A stretch of 64,000 bases of DNA from Marisediminicola sp040546025 (GTDB taxonomy: Bacteria > Actinomycetota > Actinomycetes > Actinomycetales > Microbacteriaceae): the NCBI RefSeq assembly GCF_040546025.1, contig NZ_JBEPNA010000011.1, forward strand, positions 1-64,000, in the 5' to 3' direction. Position numbers and translations under genes: made by a program. The notes beneath the pieces were generated by a model, which was not told where the DNA came from, ran no database searches, and was given only the letters and a program-made list of their open reading frames with translations. Below, one piece after another: positions 1 to 7,615 of this stretch (position 1 is the first letter of the stretch; every line of letters begins with the position of its first letter).

Positions 1-180
1 AAGAAGCCACCCGTTCTCCGGCCCACGATCGTCACCGCGCGACGCCAGAGCCAACGCCGCCCGCCACGTCACCCGATTCCGACCCGCGCACCTAGAAGGT
101 TTGACGGGGTCTGAGCGGCTGGCGCGGCACACCCTCGAAGGGTGGCGCGTCCCGTCCGTCTGCGTGCGGTTCGCCCCGGG
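1..180. other. Left edge of window, no gene; hairpin downstream of hipA
   Basis: No coding frame here looks real on either strand. The only structure is a perfect 6-bp hairpin, CACCCT at 130-135 and AGGGTG at 139-144 with a CGA loop. It lies about 37-50 bp beyond the hipA stop codon on the minus strand. It has no T-run, so it is at best a weak transcription terminator. Confidence 0.35.
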
Positions 181-1482
181 CTATAGCAGGGCGTCGATGC
201 CGAGGGCCTCGGCGGCCTGCTTCGCTCGTATCGGCATCCAGGCCACCGTTCGCGCGATCGTATCCGTTTGCAGGCGCGGTGGCAGGTCGGAGGCGACATC
301 TGACATGACGTCCGAAATCTCGATCAGGTAGACGGCCACGAGGGCCAGCAGGTCATCGCGATCCATTCCGCATCGTCGCGCGATCAAGCCCAGCTCAAAG
401 CGTGCGACATCGCGGGCCAGGTAGCTCGCGCCGTACCGCACCGCCAGCTCTCGTTCCCCAGCCCGTTTCAACAACGAAGGCACATCCAGGGTCAGGTCGT
501 TGCCCAGATAGGGCAGCGCGGACGAGGCGTCGTACAGCGGAGTAAGTCTCGCTCCGCCTGACTCCAGGAAGAGCGAGTGGTTCTTCGTATGCGCGTCCGT
601 CGACAAGACTATCCAGGAGAAGAGGAGCATCGCGGCGTAGCGTCTGCGGGAATCGTCGTCGGCGACCTTCTCGAGCAAGCCAGCAATCTCGTCGACGCCC
701 GGTCCGCCGTGTTTCTCAAACTTCAGGAGCCTGGGTTGTCCCAGAGCCTGCAGGATGTCCTCTTGATGCAGCCGGACGGTCCGGTCACCTTCGATTCGCC
801 GGTCGAAGCGTTCGACCATGAGAGAGTGCTCGCCGCCGTGTTCGAAGAGTTCGACGGTTGCGGCAGGAATACCGAGGAGATACGCGGTGCGCATGACGAG
901 GTACTCGATGAGTTCGCCGTCCTGGACGCCGGTGACCTGGGGCTTGAACAAGTGGGTTGATCCGTCGGCGCCGGCGGTTTCGAACCAGGCGCCACCGTGC
1001 CGGGCAAGAGAGAATTTCGTCTGGGCGCCGCCGAGCGAGAATTGCCCAGAGGCGGGCATGGAGTCGTCGTGCCACGCGGTGTCATCCTCTCGCAACAAAC
1101 GGATTCGATCTGCGATCTCGCTATGGGAGATCGGCCGACGACTCGAGATCTCTGGTTCGCCCGCGCGGCGAAAGGACGCCGCCCCCGCGACATCCTGGCC
1201 ATACTCTTGAAGCAAGTAGAAGGGTTCCACGGTGTCCAGCCCGGCGTCGTTTGCCCAGCGCTGCCGCACCTCCGGATTGTCCGGCAGTAAGTTGTCGACG
1301 AAGCTGGCGACGACCCTGCCGGTGTGCCTCCTCTGTCGCAGGGGGAGCGACAGAGATAGCGGGATCGCCTCATCGGCGCTCGACCATGCGTCGTCGTATT
1401 CAAGTACGTAGTCTTCGACGGCCCGGCGTTGCAGACGTCCGACCCGATAGCCATAGAGGACGACGTCAAGCGGGTCAGTCAT
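181..1482 (-). CDS. hipA: HipA-family serine/threonine kinase toxin
   Basis: 433 aa, the usual length for type II toxin HipA. The N-terminal ~100 residues match the HipA N1 domain; the rest is the kinase fold. The SLGGAQTKFSL stretch (about residue 149) corresponds to the flexible phosphate-binding loop whose serine is autophosphorylated in E. coli HipA. STDAHTKNHS carries the catalytic Asp of the DxHxKN motif, and LYDASSALPY the metal-binding Asp. All key residues look intact, so the kinase should be active. E. coli HipA phosphorylates glutamyl-tRNA synthetase and causes persistence; the target here is unknown. The start overlaps the end of hipB by 8 bp, typical of a co-translated antitoxin-toxin pair. 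Confidence 0.9.
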   Translation of the reverse strand: MTDPLDVVLYGYRVGRLQRRAVEDYVLEYDDAWSSADEAIPLSLSLPLRQRRHTGRVVASFVDNLLPDNPEVRQRWANDAGLDTVEPFYLLQEYGQDVAGAASFRRAGEPEISSRRPISHSEIADRIRLLREDDTAWHDDSMPASGQFSLGGAQTKFSLARHGGAWFETAGADGSTHLFKPQVTGVQDGELIEYLVMRTAYLLGIPAATVELFEHGGEHSLMVERFDRRIEGDRTVRLHQEDILQALGQPRLLKFEKHGGPGVDEIAGLLEKVADDDSRRRYAAMLLFSWIVLSTDAHTKNHSLFLESGGARLTPLYDASSALPYLGNDLTLDVPSLLKRAGERELAVRYGASYLARDVARFELGLIARRCGMDRDDLLALVAVYLIEISDVMSDVASDLPPRLQTDTIARTVAWMPIRAKQAAEALGIDALL

Positions 1483-1888
1483 CCTGGGCTCGGGGGTTCA
1501 GTCTCGCTGAATCGAGTTGTCGGATCGCGTCACGCATGGCCACCAGCTCGTCCTGCGAGGGGATCTGACGGACCGCCTCCAACGAGCGTCTCAGCACGTC
1601 CATGTTCAATTGCGGCATGTCGATCTTGGGAACCGCGTACTTCTTGGGCCGTGGGGACAGCGGTGAATCAGCGGACACTACCGGATCGGCGCGCACGATG
1701 AGGTTGAGCTCGCGTAGGACGGCGAAAACCTTCGCCAATGACACGTCAGAGCTATCGCGCTCGAATCGGACCAACCACTGGCGGGTGACCCCAGCGCGCT
1801 TGGCCAGTTCTTCTTGCGAGTGACCGAGTTCGCGGCGGCGCAGTCGTGCGACCGCACCAAAGTCATCAACTGTGCGGATCCGCATCAT
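1475..1888 (-). CDS. hipB: HipB-like antitoxin, XRE-family DNA-binding protein
   Basis: 137 aa with an XRE/HTH_3 helix-turn-helix at about residues 11-65 (ELGHSQEELAKRAGVTRQW is the recognition region). The C-terminal tail rich in Pro, Asp and Arg is longer than in E. coli HipB (88 aa) and could contact the toxin. It lies upstream of hipA in the same direction and overlaps it by 8 bp. Two consecutive ATG codons (1888 and 1885) are possible starts. HipB proteins repress their own operon, and an array of inverted repeats lies just upstream at 1928-2015. The gene is lower in GC than the core genes, suggesting acquisition. Confidence 0.85.
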   Translation of the reverse strand: MMRIRTVDDFGAVARLRRRELGHSQEELAKRAGVTRQWLVRFERDSSDVSLAKVFAVLRELNLIVRADPVVSADSPLSPRPKKYAVPKIDMPQLNMDVLRRSLEAVRQIPSQDELVAMRDAIRQLDSARLNPRAQDD

Positions 1889-1927
1889 GCTCCTCGAGTG
1901 CCCAACACCACGTCATGTCGCTTTCGT

Positions 1928-2015
1928 GTTACATCATCAAATGTAACGCACAGCGTACATTTATGAATTGTAACGCAAATCGTACATTTGTAAAATGTAA
2001 CGCAAACCGTACATT
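1928..2015. promoter_or_regulatory. Three-copy inverted-repeat operator array upstream of hipBA
   Basis: Three 20-bp units of the form TGTAACGCAnnnCGTACATT start at 1942, 1969 and 1996, exactly 27 bp apart. Units 1 and 3 extend to the dyad AATGTA-N10-TACATT; unit 2 keeps TGTA-N10-TACA. A further inverted repeat, GTTACAT at 1928-1934 with ATGTAAC at 1941-1947, overlaps the first unit on the hipB-proximal side. The array sits 40-130 bp upstream of hipB in an unusually AT-rich stretch, where the promoter must lie. By analogy with E. coli hipBA, whose operators are also repeated dyads bound by HipB, this is inferred to be the autoregulatory region. Confidence 0.7.
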
Positions 2016-2382
2016 CAACCCAGTGTTGCATGGATGCGACAGGTCCCCACCGTTTTTCGATCAGTCGCCGTGCCGCCGCGGGTGAAGGCTGATCGGGCGT
2101 GGCATGGTTTCGGCCGACCGCCGGGGCCCCGCGGACGCTGCCGGAAACCGATGGGTTCGTCCGCCATATCTGTTAACTTCATCGAGAACGTACGGCCGGA
2201 CCGTGCGTTGCCGATGGCACTGGACGCTCACCGCGGGTGGCGAGCACCGGTCGCATTCCACGCCAGCACTCGGTAGTCCTCGCCTGCCGAACCTTGAATC
2301 ACCCGCTGAATGCACGCAATGCGTTGAGGACGTCGACGGCGAGATATGCGCCACTGACTCACCTGCTCCTTTCATTCCTGGA

Positions 2383-2755
2383 TCAGGTGACGAGCACTGC
2401 CTTGTAGAGTTCCACAGCGTCTCGCTGGCGAGCGATCTCGTAGACCGTGTGTTCCGGCAAATTGACCCCGCGACGATCCCGTCGCGATCGAGAGCGCACG
2501 GCCGTCCGGTCGTCGACCAGCACTAGCGTGGAATCGCTGCCCGACCAATCGCTGAGGCGTGGAAGGGCTGAGGATACGCACCGCCCACGCTCGATTCTTG
2601 ATCCCGACCGATTCGACGACGGCAGATGATCGGCCTGGTGCCGCGAGAAGGGTAGCGGGCTGTGCCCGGACCAACAGCGAACACTTTGATAGCCGCTCCA
2701 CGTCCTGGAAGCACATCAGGTCGACCGTGTTATTAGCGATCAGTTGAACGGTCCG
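2383..2755 (-). pseudogene. Frameshifted gene remnant, unidentified
   Basis: Between hipB and the nuclease gene lie about 880 bp (1889-2768) with no intact gene. Within it, two overlapping minus-strand frames look coding. The first is open from 2755 and includes ATG 2716 (reads VDLMCFQDVERLSKCSLLV). The second ends at TGA 2383 (reads LPEHTVYEIARQRDAVELY near its end). They are one base out of register and would join at roughly 2510-2560, so a single indel probably broke one gene of about 120 codons. I do not recognise the family. No gene is seen in 2016-2382. Confidence 0.3.
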
Positions 2756-2768
2756 TCAATCGCCCACG

Positions 2769-4226
2769 CTATCCCGACCGCGCTGTCGGCACTTCGCTGC
2801 GCACTGATTCGAGGTCGCCTTGGTCGAGGTAGTTGTATTGGTTCCAGGCTCGTTCGAGGATCGGGTTCTTGCCGGTGTCGCGGAGGTCCTTCATGACGCT
2901 CACCAACGACCAGGTCCGCTTTTCCGGGTCTGCGAGCACGGTCTGTAGTAGGTCGACGGCTTCGAGCTCATCGAGGCAGGCGAAGTGCTCAAGCTCGCGG
3001 AGCGACATGACCTGGGCCGCGGTGGTGCCGTGCGCGCCGTACTCAGGCAGGATGCTGGCGTTGCCGAGGTAGAACGGTTCGGCGGTCACGATCAGCCCGA
3101 TCACGGGCCGATCGGCTGGGACGTGCGCGAATGCGACGTGCCTGTTCTGGATCAGCGCGGCGGTGCGGTCGATCTGCTCCCGCGCTTTGCCGAGCGATCG
3201 AGCGACGACCGTGCCCAGCGAGGCATCGGCTGCTTTGGCGCCGAGAGTCATGCGCGCGCTCTTGCACTCGACCAGCACCACGGCACGCTCGGTGACCCAG
3301 ATCCAGTCGACGGACTTGTCGCCTTTGCCATAGCTGATCTCGCCCTCGACGTGGTCACCGGCGATCAGCCGGAGTTGCCGCCCGACGTACTGCTCGACGC
3401 GGCCTCCGAGGTTCTCCGCGAACGGCAACCCCCACTTCTTCATACCGACGTAGTACAGGTTGGTAGGGAAGATTGCGCGCGAGACGAGCATGCTCTGCGG
3501 TGCCCAGACACCGGCCCGGCCGAGGTCAATCAGGGGGCGGGCAACGAAGGGATTGAAGGCGAAGCGTTGCCGGTGCCCGGCCACGGGCGGAGCCGCGCCG
3601 TGCAGCGCGCGTGCGCCATCGATTGTCGTGGTGAAGTGGCGGATAAGCTGCACCGGCTCGGCACGCGGCGCTACCCGGTTGAACACCAACTGCATGTGCG
3701 GGGCGTCTAAGAGGATGAAGTCGATGAAGCCGCTGTTGTGTGTCACCCAGGCGTGCAGGATCAGCGCTGCACGGGCGACCTCGCCAAGGCCGATCCCGAA
3801 CACCTCATCCCAGGGGATCGGTGTACCAAGCGTGGGGTCTCCGAATAGTGCCCAGACCCGGGAGAGTTCCTCGAATTCCGACTCGCCATATCCGAATTGC
3901 TCGTAGACGAGCGGCGTCATAATGTCCGAGAGGCTCGGGTCGTCTTCCGGCTCGTAGGCATCATTGAAGCAGTTGTAGAGTCGCGCGAAGTCCGACTCCG
4001 TCGGTGTACCGCCGTGTCGCCATTCGTTGGAGTGGAGCACCGATTCGCGGGCCATCGCCGAGGCGGCCCATGGCCAACGTCCGTCATTGAGGCGGCCGCG
4101 ACCGACGATCAGCGGATCGAGCTGGGAAGTATGTGCGGCGAGCGCGGGCAGGAACCTCGACGGCGGGAACCGGCGCACAGCTTGACGGAATTCGCTGTAG
4201 CGAGGCGACGAGCGTTCGAACGGCAT
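2769..4226 (-). CDS. Protein with C-terminal PD-(D/E)XK nuclease-like domain
   Basis: 485 aa, family not recognised by name. Residues 1-260 are a mixed alpha/beta region without a known motif. Around 275-340 the pattern fits a restriction-endonuclease-like core: Glu278 in a helix (GGRVEQYVGRQL), Asp307 (KSVDWIWV), then Glu320-Cys-Lys322 at the end of a hydrophobic strand (VVLVECKSAR). That E-D-ExK layout suggests a metal-dependent nuclease, possibly acting on DNA. There is no signal peptide or membrane segment. The position beside hipBA and gene remnants fits a defence or mobile-element origin, but no partner gene is left to define a system. The start at 4226 is the first in-frame ATG; RBS support is weak. 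Confidence 0.55.
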   Translation of the reverse strand: MPFERSSPRYSEFRQAVRRFPPSRFLPALAAHTSQLDPLIVGRGRLNDGRWPWAASAMARESVLHSNEWRHGGTPTESDFARLYNCFNDAYEPEDDPSLSDIMTPLVYEQFGYGESEFEELSRVWALFGDPTLGTPIPWDEVFGIGLGEVARAALILHAWVTHNSGFIDFILLDAPHMQLVFNRVAPRAEPVQLIRHFTTTIDGARALHGAAPPVAGHRQRFAFNPFVARPLIDLGRAGVWAPQSMLVSRAIFPTNLYYVGMKKWGLPFAENLGGRVEQYVGRQLRLIAGDHVEGEISYGKGDKSVDWIWVTERAVVLVECKSARMTLGAKAADASLGTVVARSLGKAREQIDRTAALIQNRHVAFAHVPADRPVIGLIVTAEPFYLGNASILPEYGAHGTTAAQVMSLRELEHFACLDELEAVDLLQTVLADPEKRTWSLVSVMKDLRDTGKNPILERAWNQYNYLDQGDLESVRSEVPTARSG

Positions 4227-4344
4227 GCCCTAACGGTATTCCGGAGCACCGACACGTGGTCGTCCCGGCCGACCGCCCACGCGCATGGGGAACTGGACGG
4301 CGACGGATGAGCAGTTGTAGCGTATAAGTTTTGATCAGCGCGCG

Positions 4345-4608
4345 CTAAGGGGCGCTAACGTCGTTGCGGTCGGCATCGATCCAGTCAGGTAGGAACCGGA
4401 GTCGAGCGGCACGCTCCGTTCGACCTCGTGGCCCGTTGGAGTCCGCTACCCAGAGTTCTGACCGGTAGCTATCGCTGTTCTGCCTGGCGCGCCGGTCCTT
4501 TACCTGCCATAAACCCACTCCGAAGTCGCCCCAAACAGTCCAAGCTCGACCGTAGAGTGGATCACGTAACGAAGCCCGAGATCCCCGTGATTCCGGGGGA
4601 GTAGCGCC
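4345..4608 (-). pseudogene. 5'-truncated gene remnant, unidentified
   Basis: An 88-codon minus-strand frame runs from just after a TGA (4609-4611) to TAG at 4345-4347. It has no ATG, GTG or TTG in a sensible place. Its translation has the balanced composition of a real protein (reads LWQVKDRRARQNSDSYRSE, later RFLPDWIDADRNDVSAP), so it is probably the C-terminal end of a lost gene. I do not recognise it. The rest of 4227-4961 shows no gene; a tRNA-like fragment lies directly upstream of this remnant. Confidence 0.35.
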
Positions 4609-4652
4609 TCAGATAGCCTGCAAACGGTGGGTGAAATCGCCTCCAGTGGGTT

Positions 4653-4677
4653 CTGGATTCAAGTCCCAGGGGGTGCA
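4653..4677 (+). other. Possible tRNA 3'-end remnant (T-arm plus acceptor strand)
   Basis: CTGGA-TTCAAGT-CCCAG at 4653-4669 folds as a T-arm whose 7-nt loop fits the TTCRA consensus, with one A-C mismatch beside the loop. It is followed by GGGGTGC and a discriminator-like A. No matching 5' acceptor strand (GCACCCC) or anticodon arm lies at the right distance, so this is not a functional tRNA. Such fragments are left by elements that integrate into tRNA 3' ends. That reading is an inference, strengthened only by the decayed genes on its left. Confidence 0.25.
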
Positions 4678-4961
4678 CAGCGAAGCTCGTCGATTTACAC
4701 CCGGGGCAACCACCCGACGCGCGGCACGAGATCTACTCGGCGCTCGCCAGGGCCGTTCTTTCCGCGCAGTCCGCGGCGCCCCCGGACGATCCGTGAGCCT
4801 CGCTCCAACTGGGGGTCTCGGCGCCACCACCTCGGCAGTTCGGGGGTGCAGAAATGGTGAAGCCGTCGGCGGGAAATCGGCGGCGGAACCGCTCATCACC
4901 CGCTCGGTGGAGCACGTCCGGCGTTATCGCGGACGCGGTGACGACATCGCCGGGGGCAACG

Positions 4962-5778
4962 ATGGGCTCGAGAACACCGACAACGGGTGACGCTACACGT
5001 CGAATTCTCGGAACCGCCCTCCTCGCAGCCGCCCTTCTCGCGACGACCCTCGTGCCGACCATCGCGCCAGCCGCGGCGGCCGCGACCGGAGCGGACCGGT
5101 TCTCCTCACGCTGCCGACGGCGCTGCCGGATTCGGTAAAGACCGAACTCAACCGGCTGAGACCGCAGAAGATCATCGTCGTCGGCGGCACCGACCGCTTT
5201 GCGGCCTCTCAGGGTGTCGTCAGCGACGCCTTCGGAGCGATCGGCGCGACGAGGGTGTATCTGGCAACGGGAGCGAACTTCCCGGATGCTCTCGCGGCGA
5301 GTGCGGCGGCGGGAAAGCTCGGCGGCGCCGTACTCCTGGTGCAGGGGACCGCGAGCGGTCTCGATGCGACGACCGAGGCCCTCATCCTGCGCCTCAAGCC
5401 CATCGACGTTGTCGTGGTAGGAGGACCGGCGTCCATGTCGGCCGGGATACTGGCCGATGCGAAGGCACTGGGGTTGCCCGGCGGCGCCTTCCGGCTCGGA
5501 GGCACCGACCTGACCGAAACGAGACGTCGAAGAACATCAACAACGAGGCGTTCGAGGACGCGGAGTCCGTCGACCTCGCAACAGGCGCCAAGTTTCCTGA
5601 TGCACTCGCGGGCGCGCCGCGGGCGGGAAGCGTCGGCTCGCCGCTGTACGTCGTGCCGGGCGTGTGCGTGCCGGCGGCCACACTTGCCGAGATCCGCAGG
5701 TTCGCACCATCGCGCATCGTGATTCTCGGCGGAGTGCAGGCGGTCGCACGGGCCGTCGAGACGCTCACCTCCTGCTGA
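4962..5778 (+). pseudogene. Cell wall-binding repeat 2 protein, frameshifted
   Basis: Three frames must be joined to read one protein. From ATG 4962 the first encodes a signal peptide (RRILGTALLAAALLATTLV, then an Ala-rich cleavage region). A second, from about 5098, reads VLLTLPTALPDSVKTELNR, then KIIVVGGTDRF and LATGANFPDALAASAAAGK. A third, from about 5525 to TGA 5778, reads LATGAKFPDALAG and IVILGGVQAV. LATGxxFPDAL and IxxVGG are hallmarks of the cell-wall-binding repeat 2 family, which anchors secreted proteins to the envelope. The first junction also lacks expected repeat sequence, so a deletion as well as indels is likely. The product would be nonfunctional unless the breaks are sequencing errors. 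Confidence 0.75.
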
Positions 5779-5843
5779 GGCGCCCGAACGCACGGATGGG
5801 CCGGTCACGGGTGCGACCGGCCCATCGCAGCAGACGGGTGAGG

Positions 5844-7388
5844 CTACTTCTTCTCGCCGAAGACGTCCTTCTCCATCGCGTCATAGCCCTCGGCCTGCGG
5901 ATCCCTGTGCAGGCCGCCGCTCAACGCGTACTCCTCCTCGGGCGAGAGCACGAGCTGGTGGCGTCCGTAGAGAGCGAAGCCCGCAAGGATGACCGCGTAC
6001 ACGATGATGATCCCGATGATGGCCGGCTGGAACGCCTCGTTGAGCAGGAAGCCCAGGAAGATCAGCGCGGAGATCACTGCGGCGGTCACCGCACCGGGCA
6101 CGCCCCACGGGCTGACGTAGGGACGGGCAACGTTCGGGAACTTCCGTCGCAGGATAACGAACGAGACCATCTGCAGGAAATACGCGAGCACAGCACCCCA
6201 GACGGCGATGTTCAGGATGATCGCGCCGGCGACCGCGCCGGCACCCTCGCTGACCGAGGCGAGCACTTCCAGTACGAGGAGCGCCACGAAACCGATCACC
6301 GCGCCGACGAGAAGTGCGACCCACGGGGTCTGGCGCTTGCCGGTGAGCGAGAAGAACTTCGGGTAGTACCCGGCTCGGGAGAGCGAGTACATGTTGCGGC
6401 CGTAGGCGAACATGATGCCCTGAAGCGAGGCGAGTAGCCCCACGAGGGCGAACAACGCGAGGACCGCGGCCAATTCGTCGCCGACGATGGCGCGGAAGCC
6501 GTCGAGCAGCGGCTCGAGAGAGACGCCCGTCGCCTCCGCCCCGAGGATCCCGGTGTTGAGAACAAGGATGAGCAGGCCCGTCGCGATGAGGGTTGCCCGC
6601 GCCCACAGGCCCGCCCGCGGGATGTCCCTGGACGGGTTGTGGGACTCCTCGGCGGCGAGCGGGAGCTCCTCGATGCCGAGGAAGAACCACATCGCGAAGG
6701 GGAGCGCAAAGAGGATGGGCACAACGCCGTGCGGGAGGAAGGTGCTCTGGCCCTCGTCCGGCGGGATGTTGAACAGGTTGTCGACGCTCCAGAGGCCAGA
6801 GAATGCCGCCATCGCCGAGAAGACCAGAAGGATGGCGATGGAGATAATCGAGACGATGATCGCGAATTTGAACGAGATCGCGGCTCCCGCCGAGTTGAGG
6901 GCGATGAATACGGCATAGAGGATCAGCCACCAGATCCACATGTTGCCGTCGAGGGAGAAGCCGAGAAGCTCGCTCGTGATCCCGTCGGCGTATTGCGCGG
7001 AGAAGTAGACGATGACGGCGGTCGTCGCGACGTACTCGATCGTCTCTGCCAGCCCGGTGACCAGGCCGCCCCACGGCCCCATCGCCGATCGGGCGAAGGA
7101 GTAGGCGCCGCCGGTGTGCGGCATTGCCGCCGCCATCTCACCGATGCTGAAGATGAGGCCGTAGTACATGACCACGAGGATCGCGAAGGCGATCACCATG
7201 CCGCCGAAGCCGGCGAAGTCGACCCCGAAGTTCCAGCCCGAGAAGTCACCCGAGATGACGGCGGCGACGGCGAGTCCCCACAGTCCCCAGACTCCTGCGG
7301 ATCTCTTCAGCGATCGTTTCTCGAAGTACCCGTCGGCGGCTGGCGTGTAGGTGACGCCGGAGGTGGAGCGCTTGCCTGAATCTGTCAT
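5844..7388 (-). CDS. APC-superfamily permease, ethanolamine permease type
   Basis: 514 aa with about 12 hydrophobic segments and the N-terminal FEKRSLKRSAGVWGLWGLAVA and EMAAAMPHTGGAYSFARSAMG motifs of the amino acid-polyamine-organocation superfamily. Length, the GDFSGWNFG stretch and the SPEEEYAL tail resemble the ethanolamine permease subgroup (EutP type) better than polyamine or amino acid members. It is predicted to import ethanolamine or a similar small amine through the plasma membrane. It is transcribed divergently from the ligase-hydrolase-dehydrogenase genes at 7616-12628 and shares a 227-bp control region with them, suggesting joint regulation. A putrescine or amino acid substrate is the main alternative. 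Confidence 0.8.
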   Translation of the reverse strand: MTDSGKRSTSGVTYTPAADGYFEKRSLKRSAGVWGLWGLAVAAVISGDFSGWNFGVDFAGFGGMVIAFAILVVMYYGLIFSIGEMAAAMPHTGGAYSFARSAMGPWGGLVTGLAETIEYVATTAVIVYFSAQYADGITSELLGFSLDGNMWIWWLILYAVFIALNSAGAAISFKFAIIVSIISIAILLVFSAMAAFSGLWSVDNLFNIPPDEGQSTFLPHGVVPILFALPFAMWFFLGIEELPLAAEESHNPSRDIPRAGLWARATLIATGLLILVLNTGILGAEATGVSLEPLLDGFRAIVGDELAAVLALFALVGLLASLQGIMFAYGRNMYSLSRAGYYPKFFSLTGKRQTPWVALLVGAVIGFVALLVLEVLASVSEGAGAVAGAIILNIAVWGAVLAYFLQMVSFVILRRKFPNVARPYVSPWGVPGAVTAAVISALIFLGFLLNEAFQPAIIGIIIVYAVILAGFALYGRHQLVLSPEEEYALSGGLHRDPQAEGYDAMEKDVFGEKK

Positions 7389-7615
7389 GAGTTTTTTCTC
7401 CCAGAGGCGGTGCGGAACCGGTAGAGATCGCGGGTGGTCTCGCCCGCGAGTGGATCAGAGTTGATTGGAGCGTACTGGTCTATTGGTACCCGCTGTCTAC
7501 CTTTGGACGTTAATATCTTGTGACAAACACGCCGAGCACACCGCGTGCGCTGTGGTGTAATGGTCGGACGTTGCCACTCGGGCAACCTCGCGGGGCTCGA
7601 CGAGGAGACAAGATC
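7389..7615. promoter_or_regulatory. Divergent control region of the amine-utilisation locus
   Basis: This 227-bp stretch lies between the divergent permease and ligase genes and must hold both promoters. It is AT-richer than its surroundings. Candidate elements are TAATAT at 7511-7516, a plausible -10 for the rightward operon though no good -35 is seen at 17 bp, and the short dyad TTGTGACAA at 7518-7526. The dyad lacks the three-base centre of the FadR consensus TNGTNNNACNA, so binding by the operon's own regulator is uncertain. A strong RBS (GAGGAG, 7602-7607) precedes the ligase start. Confidence 0.45.

Noticed and set aside
1942..2015. Three evenly spaced repeats as a CRISPR array
   Set aside because: The spacers would be only 7 bp and nearly alike, the units are imperfect dyads, and no cas genes are near. 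Operators for HipB fit better.
4609..4899. Minus-strand frame of 96 codons over the 4.6-4.9 kb gap
   Set aside because: Composition is that of antisense high-GC DNA, and part of it is read across the tRNA-like fragment.
5849..7379. Long plus-strand frames opposite the permease
   Set aside because: They are rich in Arg, Glu, Asp and His without hydrophobic pattern, the usual shadow of a GC-rich membrane gene.
7518..7526. TTGTGACAA as the binding site of the operon's FadR-type regulator
   Set aside because: The centre is one base, not three, so it does not fit TNGTNNNACNA; kept only as a candidate dyad in the control region.
7549..7600. TGGTGTAATGGTCGG looks like a tRNA D-arm
   Set aside because: No T-arm with TTCRA, no pairing acceptor strands and no anticodon arm at proper spacing; it lies in the leader of the ligase gene.
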